Of a stretch of 64,000 bases of DNA, positions 16,615 through 24,390 are shown piece by piece. The stretch is from assembly GCA_052170315.1 (NCBI GenBank), contig JBQNAT010000005.1:50640-114639 (forward strand). The letters are read 5' to 3'. The notes under the pieces are model-generated. The model was not told the origin of the DNA, searched no databases, and was given only the letters and a program-made list of their open reading frames with translations. Position 1 is the first letter of the stretch; every line of letters starts with the position of its first letter. Source of the stretch: UBA9732 sp052170315. GTDB lineage: Bacteria; Spirochaetota; Spirochaetia; Sphaerochaetales; Sphaerochaetaceae. A program made the translations under genes and the position numbers.

Positions 16615-17665
16615 TTTTCTTAACTTGCGCCCTGTAAAGGTTTGTAATGTTAGCGCCGTAATCGGCTATGAGCTGTATCATGTTTCTTGGGTTGCCGGGA
16701 AGATCAACGCCGTTAAGCCTGTCTCCCGCATCTCCAAGTCCGGGAAGAATATAAGCAGCATCGTTGAGTACGGGGTCCATCCAGAGGGTATAGACTTCAC
16801 ACTCTTCCAAAGCCCTTACAATTCTAAGCGAGCCTTTCAGCGCGGATATGACATTTATGAACTTTATGCTCTTTGGTCTTACTCCGTTTTCCTTAAGGTA
16901 ATTCACGATTGTTATCAGCGAGCCTCCGGTAGCATTCATAGGGTCCGCAAAAATAAGAGCTTTTCCGTCCAGCTCTTTAAAATCAAAGAAAGACTTATCC
17001 AAATCCAGAACATAAGCCATATTGTTTTCTTTTTTGCTTTCGTCTCTTTTAATCTTAAACAGTGCAAAAGGGGTAATGTAGCCGTCAGAGCTGTAATCCT
17101 GAATCTCCTTGCTGATTATCATGCTGGGAAGTAGCGCGCCTCTGAGCATTACGCACATTACGGCATCCTTGGTAAGGCTGTCTACGTCAGGTATCCTGTG
17201 CACAGCATAGTTCCGGCATGGATTCGTAACGGGGGTCTTTGTGATGATTGACCTTTTTCTGGGCAGGGCGGTGTCCGCGAAAACATGGGAAAAGAGAAGC
17301 TCGTAGGCTCTTTGTATATAATATAAAAACTCTTCATGCCCGGTCTTAGGCTCTCTGAGCTTTGCTATAAGGCGGCTTGCTTCTCCGTGCTGTTCCTGTG
17401 GCGTCTCAAAACAATAGACATGTATTTTAGGTTCCCCGGAAACCACTGAATTAAGGTATCTGCCAATCTCGGAAGAAGATTCAACAAGCCTGTTCTCCGC
17501 TTCCTTTACTTTGCGGGCGTCTTTTCCCGTCTCAATCTCAGAGCAGGCTTCAAGGCTCTTTTCATAGAGCATCCTTACATGGTTTATCTCTTCCTTGTCG
17601 GTTTCCCTGAGAAATCCGTCAAGATCTGATGCATGAATTGTCACACGTCTTCCTTCAATGTCCAT
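16592..17665 (-). CDS. Uracil phosphoribosyltransferase-like protein with N-terminal extension
   Basis: A 357-residue protein. The C-terminal ~200 residues match uracil phosphoribosyltransferase: FADPMNATGGS is the PRPP loop (usually DPMLATGGS), and PGLGDAGDRLNG is the uracil-binding motif. The N-terminal ~130 residues are extra compared with ordinary 208-residue Upp; they are charged and partly helical (REPKTGHEEFLYYIQRAYELL) and I do not recognise them. Upp makes UMP from uracil. A GGAGG site precedes ATG 17665. The gene is divergent from adk, close to a nucleoside transporter and tmk, so this is a nucleotide salvage neighbourhood. Confidence 0.82.
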   Translation of the reverse strand: MDIEGRRVTIHASDLDGFLRETDKEEINHVRMLYEKSLEACSEIETGKDARKVKEAENRLVESSSEIGRYLNSVVSGEPKIHVYCFETPQEQHGEASRLIAKLREPKTGHEEFLYYIQRAYELLFSHVFADTALPRKRSIITKTPVTNPCRNYAVHRIPDVDSLTKDAVMCVMLRGALLPSMIISKEIQDYSSDGYITPFALFKIKRDESKKENNMAYVLDLDKSFFDFKELDGKALIFADPMNATGGSLITIVNYLKENGVRPKSIKFINVISALKGSLRIVRALEECEVYTLWMDPVLNDAAYILPGLGDAGDRLNGVDLPGNPRNMIQLIADYGANITNLYRAQVKKIEETVLG

Positions 17666-17705
17666 TGAATATCCTCCAGCTGTGAATGATAATGCACGGC
17701 ATAAA

Positions 17706-17734
17706 TTTACACAATAGACATTTTATGCTAGTAT
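17706..17734 (+). promoter_or_regulatory. Promoter of adk
   Basis: TTTACA (17706-17711) and TAGTAT (17729-17734) are 17 bases apart, a good sigma70-type match. The start of transcription would be near 17741, giving a leader of about 60 bases. Confidence 0.55.
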
Positions 17735-17801
17735 ATACATTAAGGGCTTGTCCCTATGTATAGTGTTTGCATGGTGATTGCATCATGTGGAGGAGTTTTG
17801 G

Positions 17802-18428
17802 ATGAGAATGGTTTTTTTGGGCCCTCCGGGAGCGGGAAAGGGTACGATAGCGGCTATGGCAAAGGATTACTTCGGTATTCCACATATTTCTACCGGGGAT
17901 TTGTTCCGAAGCAATATCAAGAATGAAACCGCTTTGGGTCTGCATGTAAAATCCATTCTCGCATCCGGCGGCCTTGTTCCGGATTCTGTTACCATTGAGA
18001 TGGTCAGAAACCGCATTGCCGAGCCCGACTGCAAAAAGGGCTTCATCCTTGACGGTTTTCCACGTACCGTTCCTCAGGCTGACGCTCTTGCTGAAATGAT
18101 TGCTCTTGACGCCGTTATTGATTTCCGGATTTCCCGCGAAGAGGTTGTAAAGCGTCTTTCAGGCAGAAGAATGTGCCCGTCAACCGGTAAAATTTATCAT
18201 ATCCTTTTCAATCCGCCAAAGGTTGAAGGACGTGATGACGAGACCGGCGAGGCTCTTATCCAGCGCGAAGACGACAAGGAGGAGGCAATTCTCCACCGTC
18301 TTCAAGTCTACACTGAGCAGACCGAGCCCCTTATCAATTATTATGCGGATAAAGGACTTATCAGGGAAGTTGACGCTTCAGTCAAGCCTTCCGATGTATT
18401 TGAACTTATGAAAAAGGCGCTTAGCTAA
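17802..18428 (+). CDS. adk: Adenylate kinase
   Basis: A 208-residue kinase interconverting ATP + AMP and 2 ADP. The P-loop is GPPGAGKGT, and the AMP-site motifs are STGDLFR and GFPRTVPQA. The LID domain (RRMCPSTGKIYHILFNPPKVEGRDDETGEAL) has one Cys only, so it is the non-zinc type. ATG 17802 follows GGAGGAG. The coding end forms part of the terminator stem. Confidence 0.96.
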   Translation: MRMVFLGPPGAGKGTIAAMAKDYFGIPHISTGDLFRSNIKNETALGLHVKSILASGGLVPDSVTIEMVRNRIAEPDCKKGFILDGFPRTVPQADALAEMIALDAVIDFRISREEVVKRLSGRRMCPSTGKIYHILFNPPKVEGRDDETGEALIQREDDKEEAILHRLQVYTEQTEPLINYYADKGLIREVDASVKPSDVFELMKKALS

Positions 18429-18441
18429 GCGCCTTTTCTTT
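18411..18441 (+). terminator. Intrinsic terminator of adk
   Basis: A GGCGCTTAG/CTAAGCGCC stem (18416-18433) is followed by TTTTCTTTTT. The stem includes the adk stop codon, and the A-run upstream also makes it usable from the other strand. Confidence 0.8.
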
Positions 18442-18452
18442 TTATTTTAAGC

Positions 18453-18484
18453 AAAAAAAAGGCTCCCTAAGGAGCCCTTTTTTG
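18453..18484 (-). terminator. Intrinsic terminator of the BMP transporter gene
   Basis: GGCTCC-CTAA-GGAGCC (18461-18476) is flanked by eight A on the left and seven T on the right, so it works on both strands. On the minus strand it lies directly after the BMP gene. Confidence 0.8.
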
Positions 18485-18499
18485 ATTGCGGCAAATTTT

Positions 18500-19714
18500 T
18501 TAGTTGCCGTAGTTGGCATTGAGCCAATTGATACCGTCTATGAGACCTACAAAGTACGGAGCTGACTGAGTTTCAGATTCGTGGAAGTATCCATCATAGG
18601 TGGCATTGCCTTTAACCGCCGCAAAGCCGTCATACATGACATCGTTGGTTCCCGTGACGCCGCCGATTGTGAATTTCGAAAGGTCAAATACATGGAGAGT
18701 TCCGTCATGGAATGCCTTGATAGCCTTGTCCATTGCTTCCTGTGTGCCGGGGGCTGCGATAGCTGTGTTAAGCGGAGTTACGCCAACATCACCATGAGCG
18801 TATGTTCCTGTCCAGTCTGACGGATTCTCTACACCGTCAATGTAATTCTTGATGAATGTATAGAAGTATCTTGTCCAGTCAATTCTGGATGAAAGCAGCG
18901 ATGCGTTAGGAGCAACCTTTGTCATGTCCGTGTTGTAACCAACATGATAGACACCGGCCTTCTGAGCTGCAAGAGCGGGGGAGGTTGTATCGGAGTGCTG
19001 TGATATGAGCTTACAGCCTGCGTCAACAAGAGCCTGCGCTGCCGCTTCTTCAAGAGTAGCATCGCCCCATGAACCTACGAAGTAGACCTTCATTGTAACG
19101 CTTGGGCAAACGCTCTTCGCGCCAAGGAAGAAGCCTGACATACCGGAGATAACTTCCGCGAATGAGAAGGCGCCGACATAACCCATGACTGCCTCTTCCG
19201 GTTTAATCTTCCCTTCGTCGATTTCCTGCTGAAGCTTCATTCCCGCCGCAATACCCGCGACATAGCGTGCTTCATAAATAGCTGCGAACGCATTGTGCGT
19301 ATTCGGGTTGGTATCTACCTGTCCGCCACAGTTTGTCATTCCGACAAAAATCGTATTGGGATATTCCTTCGCGGCTTCAAGCATGTACGGTTCAAAACCA
19401 TAGCTGTTGTTGAAGATGATTGCGCAGCCTTCCTCCGCAAGTTCCATGTTGTTGTCCTTTGCTATGGATGACTCTGTCGTGTGCCTCTTTGTCTGAAGCT
19501 CTACGTTGTAGCCTTCAGCCTTGAGCTTTTCGATTGCCGCATTCATTCCATTTGTGAAGTTCCAGGTATAGCCCTGGTCAGATTCATCGTTGATAACGAC
19601 AAAACCAATCTTTGTTGCCTTTGCTCCTGTAGAAGTAGCCTCATTGCTTCCGCTTGCAAAAACTGCTGTCATGACAATAAGAGCAACCATCAAAACTACT
19701 GCCAGTTTTTTCAT
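18500..19714 (-). CDS. BMP family ABC transporter substrate-binding protein (nucleoside-type)
   Basis: A 404-residue periplasmic binding protein of the basic membrane protein (Med/PnrA) family, which in spirochaetes binds purine nucleosides. The signal peptide is MKKLAVVLMVALIVMTAVFA. The lipobox Cys usual in PnrA/TmpC is absent (the junction reads FASGSNE), so it may be soluble rather than lipid-anchored. Family features are IGFVVINDESDQGYTWN, the ligand region around NNSYGFEPY, and GSWGDATLEEAAAQALVDAGCKLISQHSDT. ATG 19714 follows AAAGGAG. It is separated from the rest of its transporter by a terminator and has its own upstream region with a candidate -10 (TAGAAT on the minus strand, plus 19784-19789). 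Confidence 0.9.
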   Translation of the reverse strand: MKKLAVVLMVALIVMTAVFASGSNEATSTGAKATKIGFVVINDESDQGYTWNFTNGMNAAIEKLKAEGYNVELQTKRHTTESSIAKDNNMELAEEGCAIIFNNSYGFEPYMLEAAKEYPNTIFVGMTNCGGQVDTNPNTHNAFAAIYEARYVAGIAAGMKLQQEIDEGKIKPEEAVMGYVGAFSFAEVISGMSGFFLGAKSVCPSVTMKVYFVGSWGDATLEEAAAQALVDAGCKLISQHSDTTSPALAAQKAGVYHVGYNTDMTKVAPNASLLSSRIDWTRYFYTFIKNYIDGVENPSDWTGTYAHGDVGVTPLNTAIAAPGTQEAMDKAIKAFHDGTLHVFDLSKFTIGGVTGTNDVMYDGFAAVKGNATYDGYFHESETQSAPYFVGLIDGINWLNANYGN

Positions 19715-19823
19715 ACATTCTCCTTTTTGTGGTAAGCCCACTTTTTATTATCAGCCTTTTTAGAATCAAAGCCTTATATTGAAATTCTATCACAAACATT
19801 CCAAAAAACAACGAAAAAAGATT

Positions 19824-19842
19824 TTTTGTTGCGTTTTGTTGC
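19824..19842. promoter_or_regulatory. Tandem TTTTGTTGC site upstream of the BMP gene
   Basis: TTTTGTTGC occurs twice with a period of 10 bases (19824-19832 and 19834-19842), one helical turn. It lies about 34 bases upstream of the candidate -10 of the BMP gene. Nearly the same 19-base element, in the other orientation relative to its gene, lies before the transporter ATPase gene at 23651-23669. Confidence 0.6.
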
Positions 19843-19855
19843 TATAATTTCATAC

Positions 19856-19888
19856 TAAAAAGCTGCCGCATAAAACTGCGGCAGCCTT
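19856..19888 (-). terminator. Intrinsic terminator after the permease genes
   Basis: On the minus strand a 9-base stem GCTGCCGCA/TGCGGCAGC with a 6-base loop (plus 19862-19885) is followed by TTTTT. It separates the ATPase-permease unit from the BMP gene and could either end transcription or reduce read-through. Confidence 0.75.
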
Positions 19889-19910
19889 TGTACGGGAAAC
19901 GGCCTTAAAA

Positions 19911-20906
19911 TTATCTGTCTTCTCTGAAGTAATTCACTCCAAGAGACGCAGGAGGCTGCTTGTCCTTTATGTTTCTCATACTTGTAATGATAAGGACAAT
20001 TACGGTAACAACGTATGGGAGTATCTTGTAAAGCTCCTGAGGGAAGCCTTTGAGAATTATTCTCAGATACATTATCATCAGGGCGCCGAACAGGACCGAA
20101 CTCCATGTGGCGTTGACAGACCTCCATGTGCAGAAGATAACAAGCGCAACGGCAAGCCAGCCCGTGCCTGCGATGGATGCCTCAATCCAGACACAGCCGG
20201 CAGTAGTCATTGTGTAAACCATTCCGCCTATTGCCGATATTCCGCCGCCGACTATGGTTGCAATGTATTTGTACTTTGTAATGTCAATACCTGCGGCGTC
20301 CGCGGTAATCGGAGACTCTCCGACTGCTCTGAGGTAAAGACCCGTTTTTGTCTTTGTGAGGAACAGATGCATCAGTACAGCGACGATTATCGCGAGATAG
20401 AAGAACTCGCTCTGGTCAAAGAAGATTTTTCCTATTACGGGGATATCCTTCAGAAACTTCGGCATGAAGTGTTTGTCAAAGGCAAACTTAAGGTCGTTTG
20501 ACAGGGTGACATAGCCTCCTACCTGAAACCTTCTGAGCTCGCCCGCAAATTTTGCGACGCCCGTGCCGAAGGTAGTCATGGCAAGGCCTGTTACGTTCTG
20601 GTTCGCCCTGAGGGTAACTGTTATGAAGGAAAAAAGGGCTCCGGCAAGGGCTCCTATGGCGAACGACGCCAGAATCGCAAGAAGAATTGCCACAAACGGG
20701 CTTGCATTACCTTCACCCACGGCCATTTCGTACACATTAGGGGCAATGAGTCCGAAAATTCCGCCCATGTACATTATACCTTCTACGCCAAGGTTCATAT
20801 TTCCGGATTTTTCCGTGAGGATTTCGCCTATGGTTCCAAACATAAGAGCCGTTCCGTAGGCTCCCGCGGCGGCAAAAAGCAGAACAACTGAATTAAGGAA
20901 GCTCAT
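19911..20906 (-). CDS. ABC transporter permease, nucleoside/sugar type (second subunit)
   Basis: A 331-residue integral membrane protein of the BPD_transp_2 family with about eight to nine hydrophobic segments. Family motifs are SGNMNLGVEGIMYMGG, GALFSFITVTLRANQNVTGLAMTTFGTG, TGLYLRAVGESPITADAAGIDI and GTGWLAVALVIF. It is the homolog of the PnrE/NupQ-type permease. Its start overlaps the stop of the preceding permease as ATGA. The two permeases and the double-ATPase subunit form the inner-membrane part of the BMP transporter. Confidence 0.9.
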   Translation of the reverse strand: MSFLNSVVLLFAAAGAYGTALMFGTIGEILTEKSGNMNLGVEGIMYMGGIFGLIAPNVYEMAVGEGNASPFVAILLAILASFAIGALAGALFSFITVTLRANQNVTGLAMTTFGTGVAKFAGELRRFQVGGYVTLSNDLKFAFDKHFMPKFLKDIPVIGKIFFDQSEFFYLAIIVAVLMHLFLTKTKTGLYLRAVGESPITADAAGIDITKYKYIATIVGGGISAIGGMVYTMTTAGCVWIEASIAGTGWLAVALVIFCTWRSVNATWSSVLFGALMIMYLRIILKGFPQELYKILPYVVTVIVLIITSMRNIKDKQPPASLGVNYFREDR

Positions 20907-21994
20907 GCATGTACCTCCCTGTCTGATTTTTTTCTGAATATCATTTTGTAGTTGATGAAGAATTCACAGCCCAGCATACAGAAGAGAAGAATGCCTGAAA
21001 CTATGTCCGCAACAGAAGCCGGGACGCTTAGCTTTGTCTGAAGCGTTGTAGAGCCTTTTCCGATTATAGCAAGTATGCCTGCGATTATTATCATTGCGAA
21101 GCTGTTCAGCTGGCTCAGCCATGCGACGGTGATTGCGGTAAAACCAACGCCTCCGGCTACATCGGAGTTAAGAGTTCCGTTAGCTCCCGATACAAGCAGC
21201 CAGCCTACTATTCCGCAGATGGCGCCGGAGAAGAGCATTGTTCTCATCATTACCCAGCCCACGTTCATTCCCGCGTAGCGCGCGGTATTGATGGAGTCTC
21301 CGATAACTGCGACTTCATAGCCGTGCTTGGTGTAGTTCATGTATATGTGGACTACTACCACCATGATAAGAACGATAATCCAGCCGCAGTAGATACCCAG
21401 AACATTCGGCAGTCTTGCATTGTCTGAGAACATTGGAATCATCTGGGTTCCGGGTCTTCCTTCCCACGGGCCGCCCTGAAGCCACCTTACTATTCCTATG
21501 GCTATGTAGTTCATCATAAGAGTGAACAGCGTTTCGTTTGTATTGTATCTGGCTTTGAAAAAACCGGGAATGAATGCCCAGACGGCTCCGCCCAAGGCTC
21601 CTGCGAGCATCATAAGAAGAAGCAGGGGGATTCTTGGGATGGAGTTCTGAAAATAAATGGCTATTGCGGATGAGAGAATGGCTCCCATTGTAATCTGGCC
21701 TTCAGCTCCGATATTCCAGAATTTCATTTTAAAACAGGGGGCTATGGCAAGGGCGCATCCAAGAAGGGGAATGGCCCTTTTTACGGTCTGGCGTATGTAG
21801 CCGGGCTTTGAAAGAGCTCCGCTTATGATTATGCCGTAGCTCTGGAATGGATTTTCACCTGCCATCATGATAGGTATTATTCCAAGGAGAAACGCAAAAA
21901 GTATGGAGCCGACTCTTATTGCCCAGGCTTCCTTAGGGTCCATGGAATCACGTTTTGCCAGTCTTAACAGAGGAGTTTTTGTTGTTTCGCTCAT
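20903..21994 (-). CDS. ABC transporter permease, nucleoside/sugar type (first subunit)
   Basis: A 363-residue membrane protein of the same permease family (PnrD/NupP-type). Motifs include FWNIGAEGQITMGAI, ARYNTNETLFTLMMNYIAIG, HGYEVAVIGDSINTARYAGMNV and GVGFTAITVAWL. About nine hydrophobic segments follow a 30-residue hydrophilic N-terminus. It overlaps both neighbours by four bases, so ATPase and permeases are co-translated. Confidence 0.9.
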   Translation of the reverse strand: MSETTKTPLLRLAKRDSMDPKEAWAIRVGSILFAFLLGIIPIMMAGENPFQSYGIIISGALSKPGYIRQTVKRAIPLLGCALAIAPCFKMKFWNIGAEGQITMGAILSSAIAIYFQNSIPRIPLLLLMMLAGALGGAVWAFIPGFFKARYNTNETLFTLMMNYIAIGIVRWLQGGPWEGRPGTQMIPMFSDNARLPNVLGIYCGWIIVLIMVVVVHIYMNYTKHGYEVAVIGDSINTARYAGMNVGWVMMRTMLFSGAICGIVGWLLVSGANGTLNSDVAGGVGFTAITVAWLSQLNSFAMIIIAGILAIIGKGSTTLQTKLSVPASVADIVSGILLFCMLGCEFFINYKMIFRKKSDREVHA

Positions 21995-23526
21995 GCTCTG
22001 CCTCCTTCATTTCCGCCTACTGTTGTCATCATGAGTCCTATTTGTTCTTTTGTTACTGCTTTGGCGTCAACCACGCCGCTTACCTTACCTCCGCAGAGGA
22101 CCAGTATTCTGTCGCACAGCTCAAGAAGGACGTCAAGTTCCTCTCCGACATACATGACGGCAGCTCCATTCATCTTCTGTTCCGTCAGCAGATTATAGAT
22201 TGCGTAAGATGTGTTGATATCCAGACCTCTTACCGCGTAGGCTGTAAGCAGTACCGGAGGATGCGAGGCTATTTCTCTTCCTACAAGAACTTTCTGAATA
22301 TTTCCGCCTGACATTCTTCTTACCGGAAACTCGGTTGAGGGAGTAACAACTTCAAGATCGTCCCAGACTTTCTTTGCAAGGGTTTCCGGATTCTTTTTGT
22401 TAAAGAACATTCCACTGCCGTTTCTCCATGAACGGAGCATCATGTTGTTCGTCATTCCCATTGAGCCTACAAGGCCCATTCCAAGTCTGTCCTCAGGGAC
22501 AAATCCCATTCCGACTCCCGCCTGGCGGATTTGCATAGGGGTTTTCCCCACAAGCTCGTTTTTGCTCCCGTCTTCGTTTACGAACTTTATGGAGCCGGAG
22601 GCAATGGGGTAGAGTCCCGTGATGGATTCAAGAAGTTCCCTCTGGCCTGATCCCGCAATTCCGGCAACACCAAGTATTTCGCCTGTTTTTGCGGTGAAGC
22701 TTACGTCATCAAGCCTTTTTATGCCATCGTTGTCAAAGACCGTCAGGCCTGAAACTTCAAGTTTGTTCTGAGGATTTTTATAGACCGGCCTGTCTATGTT
22801 AAGCGTTACCGCGTGTCCGACCATCATGTCCGTAAGCGACTGCGCCGTGGCTTCCTTTGTATTTACGGTTCCGATATAGCGGCCTTTACGCAGGATTGCG
22901 ACTTTATCGGAGACATCAAGAACCTCGGCCAGCTTGTGTGTGATGAGGACTATTGCCTTGTTGTCGTTTTTCATATTCCTGAGAACGGCGAAAAGTTTAT
23001 CCGTTTCCTGCGGAGTAAGGACGGCTGTGGGTTCGTCAAGAATAAGGATTTCCGCTCCTCTGTAAAGAACCTTGACAATTTCTATTGTCTGTTTCTGTGA
23101 AACGGACATGTCATAGATTTTCTTTTTGGGGTCAACATTGAAGCCGTAGCGGTCGCAGATGCCCTTAACCTTGTCGTTTACCGCGCCAAGGTCCATCTTC
23201 TCATGTTCAAGGCCCAAAATGATGTTCTGGGCTGCCGTGAAGACGTCAACCAGGTGGTAGTGCTGATGTATCATACCTATTCCCAGTGTGTAAGCGTCCT
23301 TTGGCGAGCGGATGGAAACCTGTTGTCCATCCTTGTAGATTTCACCGCTGTCAGGCTGGTAGATGCCCGAAAGCATGTTCATAAGAGTGGTCTTGCCGCT
23401 TCCGTTTTCTCCCAGCAGACAAAGGATTTCTCCTCTTTTAATCTGCAGGTCAATCTGGTCGTTGGCAACGACAGAACCGAACGTTTTTCTTATGTTCTTC
23501 AGTTCAATTGCGCAAGTATTCTGCAC
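21991..23526 (-). CDS. ABC transporter ATPase with two nucleotide-binding domains (nucleoside/sugar type)
   Basis: A 511-residue double ATPase. The first domain has Walker A GENGSGKTT, the LILDEPTAVLTPQE Walker B region and an atypical signature MSVSQKQTIEIV. The second has GIAGSGQRELLESI, the signature MSGGNIQKVLVGREIA and the degenerate Walker B region VLLTAYAVRGLDINTS, usual for the second half of this subfamily. The arrangement is that of the PnrC/NupO-type subunit. The start is GTG 23526, with AAAGGA upstream. It leads the ATPase-permease-permease unit and has its own upstream region containing the tandem site at 23651-23669. Confidence 0.92.
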   Translation of the reverse strand: MQNTCAIELKNIRKTFGSVVANDQIDLQIKRGEILCLLGENGSGKTTLMNMLSGIYQPDSGEIYKDGQQVSIRSPKDAYTLGIGMIHQHYHLVDVFTAAQNIILGLEHEKMDLGAVNDKVKGICDRYGFNVDPKKKIYDMSVSQKQTIEIVKVLYRGAEILILDEPTAVLTPQETDKLFAVLRNMKNDNKAIVLITHKLAEVLDVSDKVAILRKGRYIGTVNTKEATAQSLTDMMVGHAVTLNIDRPVYKNPQNKLEVSGLTVFDNDGIKRLDDVSFTAKTGEILGVAGIAGSGQRELLESITGLYPIASGSIKFVNEDGSKNELVGKTPMQIRQAGVGMGFVPEDRLGMGLVGSMGMTNNMMLRSWRNGSGMFFNKKNPETLAKKVWDDLEVVTPSTEFPVRRMSGGNIQKVLVGREIASHPPVLLTAYAVRGLDINTSYAIYNLLTEQKMNGAAVMYVGEELDVLLELCDRILVLCGGKVSGVVDAKAVTKEQIGLMMTTVGGNEGGRA

Positions 23527-23650
23527 GATACGTCCTTTATCCGTCCAAAAGTGGAACCGAAACAGTATCAGTTGGACGGAATCTTTTATTCATTCAACGG
23601 ACATTCTAACATAGTAAAAATTGAGTCCGCAATAAAAAGTTTGACTTTTT

Positions 23651-23669
23651 GCAACAAATGGCAACAAAA
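23651..23669. promoter_or_regulatory. Tandem TTTTGTTGC-type site upstream of the ATPase gene
   Basis: On the minus strand the sequence reads TTTTGTTGC-CA-TTTGTTGC, the same spacing (10-base period) as the site before the BMP gene. It lies about 42 bases upstream of a minus-strand TAGAAT (plus 23603-23608), which is also the -10 sequence proposed for the BMP gene. A shared regulator is the simplest explanation. Confidence 0.6.
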
Positions 23670-23677
23670 CGGTAATA

Positions 23678-24289
23678 TCAGAGACCTATTTCCTTTTTAA
23701 GCGTTTCGAAAATCCGCTCGCGCGTAAGTCTTCCGTCTACCCTGATAAGGCGGCAGCCTTCCGGAAGCGCGCGGAAAATACGTTCATAGTTGTCCCTGAC
23801 GGCAGTCTGGTAATCAAGCTGTTCATATATTTCCCTAGCGTTGCCTCTGGAATTTATGCGGCTTATGCAGTCTTCAACAGGCGTATCTATATACAGTACA
23901 AGCTCCGGGTAGGGAAATCTTGAATTGAGCATCTGTACGGCCTGAAAGTCAAAGCCTATGCTCTGGTATGCAAGTGAAGAGAAAAGGTATCTGTCTGAAA
24001 TTACAGTCTCTCCTTTTTCAAGGTGGACTTTTATGCCGTACTCGCTGTTGTTCAGATGGTTGTCCCTGTCCGCCGCAAAAAGATAGGCCACGGTTGACTG
24101 CGGTACTTTGAACTGTCCGCTGAGTACGCGGCGTACAAGAACCCCGGATTCATAAATTGTGGGTTCCGCTGTCCTGAAAACAGGAAGTCCCTTTTCAATC
24201 ATATGGGATTCAAGGTTTTTCAGCTGCGTAGTGGTTCCCGCGCCGTCAAGGCCTTCAAGTACCCAGAAGTTTTTCAAGATTTCAGACAT
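23678..24289 (-). CDS. tmk: Thymidylate kinase
   Basis: A 203-residue dTMP kinase that makes dTDP. Motifs are the N-terminal loop LEGLDGAGTTTQL, the EPT segment after beta-2, LFAADRDNHL, and the DRY motif in ISDRYLFSSLAYQS. The P-loop has Thr where almost all kinases have the catalytic Lys (GAGTTT instead of GAGKTT). All other family motifs are intact, so this is unlikely to be a decayed gene. A GGAGGG site precedes ATG 24289. The gene is divergent from tamB. Confidence 0.9.
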   Translation of the reverse strand: MSEILKNFWVLEGLDGAGTTTQLKNLESHMIEKGLPVFRTAEPTIYESGVLVRRVLSGQFKVPQSTVAYLFAADRDNHLNNSEYGIKVHLEKGETVISDRYLFSSLAYQSIGFDFQAVQMLNSRFPYPELVLYIDTPVEDCISRINSRGNAREIYEQLDYQTAVRDNYERIFRALPEGCRLIRVDGRLTRERIFETLKKEIGL

Positions 24290-24352
24290 TATCCCTCCGT
24301 AAGCAACTTATGATATATGCATTTTAGGTGAGATTTCAATTGATTCTGTTAC

Positions 24353-24377
24353 TATAATTCAAATGAACTGTTATAAT
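24353..24377 (+). promoter_or_regulatory. Candidate -10 elements for tamB
   Basis: Two perfect TATAAT hexamers lie at 24353-24358 and 24372-24377, before the tamB start at 24391. No good -35 is paired with either. The nearer one would give a transcript with a leader of only about seven bases, in line with the absence of a ribosome-binding site before this ATG. Confidence 0.35.
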
Positions 24378-24390
24378 CAATAAAACCGAA

